Positions 1 through 5,294 of a DNA stretch of 5,294 bases are shown in pieces. The notes beneath the pieces are model-generated. The model did no database searches. It worked only from the letters and a program-made list of their open reading frames with translations, and was not told the DNA's origin. A program made the position numbers and the translations under genes. Position 1 is the first letter of the stretch, and every line of letters begins with the position of its first letter. Source of the DNA: Gallionella sp. (GTDB lineage Bacteria; Pseudomonadota; Gammaproteobacteria; Burkholderiales; Gallionellaceae); assembly GCA_004298605.1 (NCBI GenBank), contig SCPW01000061.1, forward strand, positions 1 through 5,294, in the 5' to 3' direction.

Positions 1-1012
1 GATATTCGATCGTGGCATCGGACAAGGTGGCCATCGTAAGCCCCAGGTCGGCGGCGCGATCCGTCGCCATCACGCCCGGTCCACCGCCGTTGGTGACGAT
101 GGCGAGGCGCTTGCCGACCGGGCGGAAACCGCACGACAGCGCCTTGGCGGCGGTGAATAGTTGCGTGATAGTCTGCACCCGCACCACGCCGACGCGGCTG
201 ACGGCCGCATCGAATACATCATCCGCGCCGACAAGCGAGGCGGTATGCGACATCGCCGCTTTGGAGCCCGCCGCATGGCGGCCCACCTTGACCAGGATCA
301 CCGGCTTGATGCGCGCGGCGGCGCGCAGCGCGCTCATGAAGCTGCGCGCGTTGCGGATGCCTTCGATGTACATCAGGATGCTGCCGGTATTGGCGTCGGA
401 CACCAGGTAATCGAGGATCTCGCCGAAATCCACATCGGTGGATGAGCCCATCGACACCACGCTGGAAAAGCCCACATCGTTGCTTTGCGCCCAATCCAGA
501 ATCGCGGTACACAGCGCGCCGGACTGCGAGACGAAAGCGATGTTGCCGGTGTTCGCGCCGCCCTTGTTGAAAGTGGCATTCAGGCCGATGGACGGGCGCA
601 TGATGCCCAAACAGTTCGGGCCGATCAGGCGGATGTTGTAGCGGCGCGCGGCTTCCAGCAATTCTTTTTCCAGCGCGGCGCCCGCCGCACCGGCTTCGCC
701 GAACCCGGCGGTGATGATGACCGCCGCTTTCACGCCGTGGATGCCGCAATTTCCGATGATGCCCGGCACGGTTTGCGGCGGCGTGGCGATGACCGCCAGC
801 TCGACCTGCTCGCCGATGTCGGCGATGTCGGCGTAGGCGCGTTTGCCTTGCACCTCGGGGCTCTTCGGGTTGATCGGGTATAGCGCGCCCTGAAAGCCGC
901 TTTCCAGCATGTTCTGGAACACGATCTGGCCGACCGAATCGATCCGGTCACTCGCACCAAACACCGCAACCGATTTGGGAGCGAACAGGGTATTCAGGTA
1001 ATGCTTGCCCAT
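1..1012 (-). CDS. NDP-forming acyl-CoA synthetase-like protein, possibly Pat-type protein acetyltransferase (N-terminal 337 aa, runs off left edge)
   Basis: The minus strand is open from an ATG at 1012-1010 to the window edge. Residues 1-130 form a CoA-binding Rossmann domain (SVAVFGASDR at about 14-23, YPINPK at 45-50, IGPNCLGI at 130-137). Residues 150-290 form the succinyl-CoA-synthetase-like domain (FVSQSGAL at 160-167). The fragment ends inside the next subdomain (LAIVTNGGGPGV at 303-314). SHTASLVG at 255-262 matches the ADP-forming acyl-CoA synthetase motif whose His is transiently phosphorylated, here His256. Such proteins make acetyl-CoA from acetate or the reverse with ADP/ATP. When a GNAT domain is fused at the C-terminus they are Pat/YfiQ lysine acetyltransferases. 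The part that separates a short alpha subunit, a full synthetase and a GNAT fusion lies outside the window. The start is supported by GAGG nine bases upstream and by the family's usual N-terminus. The gene is divergent from a deacetylase, which favours a role in acetylation. Family is confident; subtype is inferred. Confidence 0.9.
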   Translation of the reverse strand, partial: MGKHYLNTLFAPKSVAVFGASDRIDSVGQIVFQNMLESGFQGALYPINPKSPEVQGKRAYADIADIGEQVELAVIATPPQTVPGIIGNCGIHGVKAAVIITAGFGEAGAAGAALEKELLEAARRYNIRLIGPNCLGIMRPSIGLNATFNKGGANTGNIAFVSQSGALCTAILDWAQSNDVGFSSVVSMGSSTDVDFGEILDYLVSDANTGSILMYIEGIRNARSFMSALRAAARIKPVILVKVGRHAAGSKAAMSHTASLVGADDVFDAAVSRVGVVRVQTITQLFTAAKALSCGFRPVGKRLAIVTNGGGPGVMATDRAADLGLTMATLSDATIEY

Positions 1013-1021
1013 GACATTCTG

Positions 1022-1025
1022 CCTC
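1022..1025 (-). promoter_or_regulatory. Ribosome binding site of the acyl-CoA synthetase-like gene
   Basis: On the minus strand GAGG lies nine bases before the ATG at 1012. This fixes that start over the overlapping out-of-frame ATG five bases upstream. Confidence 0.6.
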
Positions 1026-1042
1026 GGATGGTGGAAATGTTG

Positions 1043-1053
1043 GCTATGATAGC
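1043..1053. promoter_or_regulatory. Candidate shared -10 region / small palindrome between divergent genes
   Basis: GCTATGATAGC is a perfect odd palindrome centred on base 1048. It reads TATGAT on the plus strand (1045-1050) and TATCAT on the minus strand, each one base from the sigma-70 -10 consensus. It lies in the only non-coding gap (1013-1072) available for two divergent promoters. I found no convincing -35 box at 16-18 bases on either strand, so this is a candidate only. The palindrome could instead be an operator. Confidence 0.25.
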
Positions 1054-1072
1054 ACCGTACCGACGCCATACC

Positions 1073-1996
1073 ATGACCATGCAAACCGCCTACATCACCC
1101 ATCCGCTCTGCCTCAAGCACGACATGGGCGCATATCATCCGGAATCCCCGGCGCGCATCCATGCCATCGAGGATCAACTGATCGCCGCCGGGTTGATGGA
1201 CTACTTGCAGCGTCACGATGCGCCGGAGGCGACACGCGAACAGTTGTTGCGGGTGCATGATGCGGGCTACATCGACTCGATTGAAGCCAGTGTGCCGCAG
1301 CGGGGCATCGTGCAACTGGATGGCGACACCGCGCTGAACCCGTTCAGCTATCGGGCCGCGCTACATGCGGCGGGCGCCGTGGTGCTGGGCGTGGATATGG
1401 TCATGGCGGGAAAGGCCGGGAATGTTTTCTGCAACATCCGCCCGCCCGGCCATCACGCCGAGCACGCGCGTGCAATGGGATTCTGCATTTTCAATAACGT
1501 CGCGGTCGGTGCGGCGCATGCGCTGGCGCAGCACGGCTTGCGGCGCGTCGCGATCGCGGATTTCGACGTGCATCACGGCAACGGCACAGAAAATATTTTT
1601 CACGACGAACCGCGCGTGATGCTCTGCTCCACTTTCCAGCATCCGTTCTACCCTTATTGCGGGGCCGATAGCGGCAACGACCACATCATCAACGTGCCGC
1701 TGGCCGCAGGAACCAGCGGAGAAGAATTTCGCGTCGCCGTCACGCAGCACTGGCTGCCCGCGCTGGAACGTTTTCAGCCGGAATTGCTGCTGATTTCGGC
1801 GGGGTTCGATGCGCACCGCGACGACGACATGGCGATGCTGCGGCTCACCGAGCCGGATTATGCGTGGGTGACGGAAACGTTAAAACGCATCGCGGAAAAA
1901 TATGCCCATGGCCGCATCGTGTCGGTTCTCGAAGGCGGCTACGAACTGCATGCACTGGGGCGAAGCGCGCTGGCGCATCTCAAGGCGCTAATGTAG
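1073..1996 (+). CDS. Histone deacetylase family protein (zinc amidohydrolase, class II/HDAH- or AcuC-like)
   Basis: A complete 307-residue zinc-dependent deacylase, presumably cytoplasmic as no signal peptide is seen. Family motifs appear in order, numbered from the ATG at 1073: YHPESPARI (21-29) near the N-terminus; RPPGHHAEH (123-131) with the active-site His pair 127/128; ADFDVHHGNG (162-171) supplying zinc ligands Asp165 and His167; SAGFDAHRDD (242-251) with the third ligand Asp246; and LEGGYEL (286-292) with the transition-state Tyr290. All key residues are present, so it should be active. Known relatives remove acetyl groups from lysine (AcuC on acetyl-CoA synthetase) or hydrolyse acetylpolyamines and other amides; the substrate cannot be read here. 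Start: the frame stays open back to an ATG at 1001 inside the neighbouring gene. Homologous sequence begins at TAYITHP, so 1073 (or 1079) fits best, but neither has a clear Shine-Dalgarno; 1037 is an alternative. The stop codon lies inside a palindromic repeat. Confidence 0.93.
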   Translation: MTMQTAYITHPLCLKHDMGAYHPESPARIHAIEDQLIAAGLMDYLQRHDAPEATREQLLRVHDAGYIDSIEASVPQRGIVQLDGDTALNPFSYRAALHAAGAVVLGVDMVMAGKAGNVFCNIRPPGHHAEHARAMGFCIFNNVAVGAAHALAQHGLRRVAIADFDVHHGNGTENIFHDEPRVMLCSTFQHPFYPYCGADSGNDHIINVPLAAGTSGEEFRVAVTQHWLPALERFQPELLLISAGFDAHRDDDMAMLRLTEPDYAWVTETLKRIAEKYAHGRIVSVLEGGYELHALGRSALAHLKALM

Positions 1997-2065
1997 GGGC
2001 GAGATTTATCGCGCCCCGATTTACGCATGTATCAAAAGAAGGGCGCAATAAATTGCGCCCCTACA
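1992..2065. repeat. 74-bp imperfect palindromic repeat (REP/MITE-like) overlapping the deacetylase 3' end
   Basis: The outer 25 bases at 1992-2016 and 2041-2065 are reverse complements at 22 of 25 positions. They begin TGTAGGGGCG and end CGCCCCTACA, with a 24-base spacer. Each arm is also its own hairpin: GGGGCG (1996-2001) with CGCCCC (2012-2017), and GGGCGCAA (2041-2048) with TTGCGCCC (2053-2060) around a TAAA loop. The deacetylase stop TAG (1994-1996) is part of the left arm. No protein is encoded and I see no clear target-site duplication. From memory, similar GTAGGGGCG-ended palindromes are dispersed in several bacterial genomes, but I cannot name the family. There is no following T-run, so it is not a textbook intrinsic terminator, though the RNA hairpins could protect or end the upstream transcript. 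Confidence 0.75.
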
Positions 2066-2168
2066 GAAATACCCCGATTTCCCCGCGCTATTCAACGCTT
2101 TGCTTATCTTCCGTGCTGTTATCTTGGCATTGCAAAAACAAGTCCGGGCGCGCGCAATCACACAGCAC

Positions 2169-2175
2169 GAGGGGG
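2169..2175 (+). promoter_or_regulatory. Ribosome binding site of the 14-residue-repeat protein gene
   Basis: GAGGGGG lies seven bases before the ATG at 2183. It decides the start: the frame is open further upstream to an ATG at 2027, but that stretch reads through the right half of the palindromic repeat, is proline-containing and unlike the rest of the protein, and has no comparable ribosome binding site. I saw no convincing promoter in 2066-2168. Confidence 0.65.
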
Positions 2176-2182
2176 TAATGTC

Positions 2183-4045
2183 ATGTCAGCACCAGTCAAA
2201 ATCCGTTTGGTCAGCAACAACAGCGAGGAATATATCGCCGAATCCCAAGCCATTCAGGAAGCGCGCGCGCGCCTTGAGGCCGAGACGCAGGCCGACCTTT
2301 CGGCCTCGGCACGGGCGCGCGCCGAAGCGCATGCACGCGCGGTAGCCCAGGCGCGCGGGCGGACCGAAGAGGAACTGGCTGCCCGGATCGAGGCCAATTG
2401 CCGGGAGGAGACCAGGCTTTCCGAACTGGTTCAGGCCAAGCTGGCGACCGAAAAACAACTGGCGGGCGAATTGCAGAAAAAACTGGCGTGCGAATTGCAG
2501 CTCCAGGAAGAAAATCAGGCGAGGTTGCGCGCGGAACGCCAGGCACAGGATATATTGAACCAGCGTTTGCAGGATGAGCAGATTGCCCGCGCGGCGGCCG
2601 AAAACAAATCCAGGGTCGAGCGTGAGTTGCTGGCATTGATCGAACAGCAACGCCAGACGGAACTGGCTGCCCAGCAGCGCGCCGAGGCCGAGATACGCGC
2701 TATCCGCGCGGCGATTGACGGCCTGCGGGCGCAAACCGAACAGGCCATCGCCGAACGCCTCGTCGCCGAACAAATGCAACAGGCGCAGGCGCAGGAAAAG
2801 TTGAAATTTGAAGCGCAGTTGCGCGATATGGCGTTGCGGCGCGCCGAGAGCGCGGCCGAAGAAGCGCGCGTGGCGGGCGATAAAGCAGGCATCGAGCAGC
2901 GCGAGCTGGAGCAGATCAGCAAGAGCATCGAGGCCGGACAGCGCGCCGCACAAGCGTCGGAAAACCGCATCAGGCTCGAACGGGAAGCCGCCCTGCTGGC
3001 GCAGGAAAGGGAGGCGTCCGACCGTGCCATCGCGCGGGCGGTGCAAGAAAAAATCTGCAAAGATCAGGAGTCCATCGTGCTGGTCAGAGCCAAGCTCGAT
3101 GCCGAGCAGTCTGCGGCGGAAGCGGCGCAGGCGCGCGCCCGCGCCGAAGCGTTTGCCGTGGCGGAAGCCGAAGCGAGGCTGTCGGCGGAGCGCGATGCCG
3201 AACAAGAGGCGAAAAATCGCCTGGACGCTGAAACCCTGGCCAATCAGGCCGCCGCCCGGATACTGCAAGCGGAGCATGATCTGGCGGTCGCCGCGCAACA
3301 GCGCGCCGCCGCGGAATTGCAGGCCGCACACGAAACGGAGCTCAAGTTGCAGGCCGAAGCGCAAGCGATCGCGGCGGCAAATTTGTGCGCGGGCGCGGCG
3401 CAGGAAGCGTTGCGCATTGCCCGGGAAAACATCGGGCGCGAGAATGCGCTGCTGCAAATCGAACAGGATCTCATCCGGGCCGAGCAACAAGCGGAGCAAG
3501 CTTTGCTGGATAAATTGCGGGCGCGGGACGCCGCGTTGCAATACGCGGAGTCGCATGCCGGGGCATTGGCGGATGAACGCCTGGCAATGGAAAAAAATCT
3601 GGCCGCCCAACAGGCTGAAATCGCGGCGGCGCAGCAAAAGACGCGCGCGCTCGAAGAAGCCGCCAACGCGGCGATGCAACGTGCGGAACTGGAAAACGAG
3701 GCGCGTCGCGCCGCCGAAGAGCGTGCCGAAACCGAGTTGCGCGCCATCGCCGAACTCGAAGCGCGCATGGCCGCCGAACTGCGGGCCATTGACGCGGATA
3801 ACGGGCGCATCATGCTCGAAGCACGCGCCAGAGAAATCGCCGAGGCGGCGGAAAAGCTGAACGAACAGGCCGCCCAAACCGCGCGGGAACTGGAACAGGC
3901 AGCAGTGCGCGCCTTGAATATGGCCAGGGCTCGCGCGGATGCAGAAAGCCGCGCGCTCAAGATAGAAGAAGATAAAATCCGCGCCGAGGCGCTCGCTGCC
4001 GTTGCTTTTCGCAGGCGGGCTGCCGCTGCGGAAACAGTTTCGTAG
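2183..4045 (+). CDS. Hypothetical Ala/Glu/Arg/Gln-rich long helical protein built of 14-residue repeats
   Basis: A 620-residue protein of no family I recognise. After a 13-residue head (MSAPVKIRLVSNN) nearly everything is predicted continuous helix: the only proline is residue 4, there is no Trp, and there are four Cys (73, 103, 292, 402). No signal peptide or membrane segment is visible, so it is probably cytoplasmic. Residues 28-615 divide into 42 units of 14 with no gaps, and residues 14-27 loosely form another. Typical units are ERDAEQEAKNRLDA (336-349) and ELRAIAELEARMAA (518-531). Position 1 is Glu/Gln/Asp/Asn, 4 is Ala/Leu/Ile, 8, 12 and 14 are small hydrophobics, and 11 is Arg/Lys. 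Arg11 and the next unit's Glu1 are i/i+4 and could form salt bridges along the rod. Register is clearest after about residue 308. A five-residue tail (AETVS) ends it. It is convergent with glnD. A cytoskeletal rod, spacer or scaffold is possible; function is unknown. Long open frames in other phases here are composition artefacts. Confidence 0.85.
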   Translation: MSAPVKIRLVSNNSEEYIAESQAIQEARARLEAETQADLSASARARAEAHARAVAQARGRTEEELAARIEANCREETRLSELVQAKLATEKQLAGELQKKLACELQLQEENQARLRAERQAQDILNQRLQDEQIARAAAENKSRVERELLALIEQQRQTELAAQQRAEAEIRAIRAAIDGLRAQTEQAIAERLVAEQMQQAQAQEKLKFEAQLRDMALRRAESAAEEARVAGDKAGIEQRELEQISKSIEAGQRAAQASENRIRLEREAALLAQEREASDRAIARAVQEKICKDQESIVLVRAKLDAEQSAAEAAQARARAEAFAVAEAEARLSAERDAEQEAKNRLDAETLANQAAARILQAEHDLAVAAQQRAAAELQAAHETELKLQAEAQAIAAANLCAGAAQEALRIARENIGRENALLQIEQDLIRAEQQAEQALLDKLRARDAALQYAESHAGALADERLAMEKNLAAQQAEIAAAQQKTRALEEAANAAMQRAELENEARRAAEERAETELRAIAELEARMAAELRAIDADNGRIMLEARAREIAEAAEKLNEQAAQTARELEQAAVRALNMARARADAESRALKIEEDKIRAEALAAVAFRRRAAAAETVS

Positions 4046-4047
4046 AA

Positions 4048-4087
4048 TGGGCGCAGCCCACGCGGACGCTTTGGTGGGCTACGCCCA
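4048..4087. repeat. Intergenic inverted repeat, possible bidirectional terminator between convergent genes
   Basis: TGGGCGCAGCCCAC (4048-4061) pairs with GTGGGCTACGCCCA (4074-4087) at 13 of 14 positions around a 12-base loop, three bases after the repeat-protein stop codon. Each arm is itself a small palindrome (TGGGC/GCCCA), so a cruciform is possible. GTGGGCTACGCCCA-type palindromes are, from memory, commonly dispersed in GC-rich proteobacteria. No T-run follows on either strand, so a terminator role is only inferred from its position. Confidence 0.6.
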
Positions 4088-4088
4088 C

Positions 4089-4103
4089 CCCGCAAATTGC
4101 GGG
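4089..4103 (-). terminator. Candidate terminator hairpin just downstream of glnD
   Basis: CCCGCAA (4089-4095) and TTGCGGG (4097-4103) form a perfect palindrome centred on base 4096. As a hairpin it has a five-pair stem CCCGC/GCGGG with a five-base loop. It begins four bases after the glnD stop codon (4110-4108). There is no U-tract, so it could be an RNA-end stabiliser or Rho-associated structure rather than a true intrinsic terminator. Confidence 0.35.
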
Positions 4104-4107
4104 CCGA

Positions 4108-5294
4108 TCAATCTGCCAGCAAAGCGTTCCGCAGCGCGTCCATTTGCTCGGGTTGGGCGAGCGCAGCGCCGCTGATCCAGAACACGTCCTCGGCACGACC
4201 GCCCAGCGTGTTGATTTTTGCGCGGTGCAGGCTGATGCCGTGGCGATCCAGGATCAGCGCGATGCGCGCCAGCAGGCCGGGCCGGTCTCCGGCAATCAGC
4301 GAGAGCACGTACATTCCCTTGTTGTCCGGTCCGATCTCGACCTCGGTGTTGAGGGGGAAGTTTTTGAGCTGGCGGCTGATGCGCCCGGTCGCGGCGAGCC
4401 CGACCGGTTTGCCTTGCGTGATTTGCTGGGCAAGCTCGAATTCGACGTAGTTCATGATGTCGCGGTAGGCCGTGTTGCCGCGCGCAGCTTCCATGATCTG
4501 GAAGCTGTTCAACGCGTAGCCGTGCCGCGTGGTGTGGATTTTGGCCTCGACGATGGTGTAGTTCATGCGCGCGAAAAAATTGCAGATGCGCGCGAACAGG
4601 CCGCGCTGGTCCGGGCAATATACCATGACCTGCAAACCTTCCCCGACGCGGCTCAGGCGCGCCTTCACGATGGGTGTGGCGGTGTTCGCCTTGAATGCCA
4701 GCAGGCGGGTATGCCAGGCGATTTCCTGCGCTTCGTGATCCAGGAAATAGCTGTCGTCGAGCTGCGCCCATAACAGTTGGTAGGAGCCTGGCGGCATCGC
4801 GTAAAGGTTCAGCGTGGTGGCCGACTCGCGGCGGATCTCGCCGAGCTGGTCGGCGACCTTGCCGTCGCTCATGTAACGGCGCGCCGCGCGGAACAGGTCT
4901 TCCAGCAGGTTGGCTTTCCAGGCGTTCCACACTTTGGGGCTGGTGCCGCGCACATCCGCAACGGTCAGCAGGTACAGCGCAACCAGATAGCGGTCGTTCT
5001 TGATTTTGCCGGCAAAATTTGCGATCACATCGGGGTCGGACAAATCCTGTTTCTGCGCGGTGGCGGAAAGGGTGAGGTGCTGGCCGACCAGCCATACCAC
5101 CAGGTCGCTGTCGTCGCTGCCGAGCTGGTGTCGCGCGCAAAATGCGCGCGCGTCTTTTTTGCCCAGTTGCGAATGGTCGCCGCCGCGCCCTTTGGCGATA
5201 TCGTGGAACAGCCCGGCGACATACAGCACTTCCGGGCGCGCGAATTCGCCCATCAACCTGCCGCACAGCGGGATCTCGTGCGCATATTCCGGCA
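4108..5294 (-). CDS. glnD: GlnD, bifunctional PII uridylyltransferase/uridylyl-removing enzyme (C-terminal 394 aa, runs off right edge)
   Basis: GlnD senses glutamine and adds UMP to, or removes it from, PII proteins (GlnB/GlnK), setting glutamine synthetase activity and NtrBC signalling. The gene enters from the right edge; the first full codon is at 5292-5290, and it stops with TGA at 4110-4108. Numbering within the fragment: residues 1-150 are most of the HD domain (EYAHEIPLCGRLM, then LFHDIAKGRGGDHS at 28-41 with the His30-Asp31 metal pair, and TVADVRGTSPKVWNAW at 110-125), which carries the uridylyl-removing activity. An ACT domain at about 219-290 (VMVYCPDQRGLFARI) and a second at about 327-394 (VLSLIAGDRPGLLARI) are the glutamine sensors. 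The N-terminal nucleotidyltransferase lies outside the window. Full family length is usually about 850-900 residues, so roughly 45% is here. The C-terminus is intact with no frameshift. An in-frame TTG/ATG near 5256 is internal, not the start. Confidence 0.97.
   Translation of the reverse strand, partial: PEYAHEIPLCGRLMGEFARPEVLYVAGLFHDIAKGRGGDHSQLGKKDARAFCARHQLGSDDSDLVVWLVGQHLTLSATAQKQDLSDPDVIANFAGKIKNDRYLVALYLLTVADVRGTSPKVWNAWKANLLEDLFRAARRYMSDGKVADQLGEIRRESATTLNLYAMPPGSYQLLWAQLDDSYFLDHEAQEIAWHTRLLAFKANTATPIVKARLSRVGEGLQVMVYCPDQRGLFARICNFFARMNYTIVEAKIHTTRHGYALNSFQIMEAARGNTAYRDIMNYVEFELAQQITQGKPVGLAATGRISRQLKNFPLNTEVEIGPDNKGMYVLSLIAGDRPGLLARIALILDRHGISLHRAKINTLGGRAEDVFWISGAALAQPEQMDALRNALLAD

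Noticed and set aside
1001..1072. Upstream start for the deacetylase at 1001
   Set aside because: It would overlap the divergent gene's start and add 24 residues not expected in the family. The recognisable family sequence begins just after 1079.
2100..2135. Possible promoter (TTGCTT, TTATCT) or sigma-54 site (TTGGCATTGCA) before the repeat-protein gene
   Set aside because: Spacing between the -35- and -10-like boxes is only about 13-14 bases, and the GG-to-GC spacing is far too short for sigma-54.
2027..2182. Possible 52-residue N-terminal extension of the repeat protein
   Set aside because: It would translate half of the palindromic repeat, and it differs in composition from the rod. The ATG at 2183 has a strong GAGGGGG site seven bases upstream.
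2808..3860. Plus-strand 350-aa open frame in a second phase inside the repeat-protein gene
   Set aside because: An Arg/Lys/Pro/Ser-rich shadow frame of the biased coding sequence, with no recognisable motif or ribosome binding site.
2186..3877. Long minus-strand open frame (563 aa) and another at 3244-4095, antisense to the repeat protein
   Set aside because: Codons for Ala, Glu, Arg and Gln almost never create stop codons on the opposite strand, so long antisense frames arise from composition alone. The translations are low-complexity (Phe/Leu/Gly/Arg or Ala/Ser/Cys rich) with no domain.
4079..5266. Minus-strand 395-aa open frame overlapping glnD in another phase
   Set aside because: Arg/Pro/Ala-rich shadow of glnD. 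The true frame shows clear HD and ACT motifs.
1..5294. CRISPR array, tRNA, rRNA, transposase or phage genes
   Set aside because: No regularly spaced direct repeats in non-coding sequence, no tRNA- or rRNA-like segment, and no transposase or phage motifs in the coding frames. Almost all bases are accounted for by four genes and short intergenic regions.

Overview
The window looks like ordinary chromosome from a GC-rich proteobacterium. I favour a betaproteobacterium, possibly of the Nitrosomonadales/Gallionella type. That rests on the wording of the GlnD fragment and on gene style; no search was possible. Coding density is high, and no gap exceeds about 190 bases.

Layout from left to right. 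(1) Bases 1-1012, minus strand: the first 337 residues of an NDP-forming acyl-CoA synthetase-like protein. It is either an ADP-forming acetyl-CoA synthetase or the N-terminal half of a Pat-type protein acetyltransferase; the gene runs off the left edge. (2) Bases 1073-1996, plus strand: a complete zinc-dependent histone-deacetylase-family amidohydrolase, divergent from the first gene across about 60 bp. (3) Bases 1992-2065: a 74-bp imperfect palindromic repeat that overlaps the end of the deacetylase gene and contains its stop codon. (4) Bases 2183-4045, plus strand: an unrecognised 620-residue Ala/Glu/Arg/Gln-rich helical protein. (5) Bases 4046-4107: two short hairpins between convergent genes. 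(6) Bases 4108-5294, minus strand: the C-terminal 394 residues of GlnD, the PII uridylyltransferase/uridylyl-removing enzyme, with most of the HD domain and both ACT domains; its start lies beyond the right edge.

The first two genes make a plausible reversible-acylation or acetate-metabolism pair: one handles acyl-CoA and perhaps acetylates proteins, the other removes acyl groups. GlnD is nitrogen-status housekeeping and is probably unrelated to them.

The most interesting object is the helical protein. Laid out by hand, residues 28-615 fall into 42 consecutive units of exactly 14 residues with no insertion or deletion. Each unit tends to have an acidic or Gln residue at position 1, Ala/Leu/Ile at 4, small hydrophobics at 8, 12 and 14, and Arg/Lys at 11. 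The protein has one proline, at residue 4, and no tryptophan. It may be a long rod or scaffold. The gene is bracketed by palindromic intergenic repeats between otherwise conserved genes, so it may be an accessory insertion.
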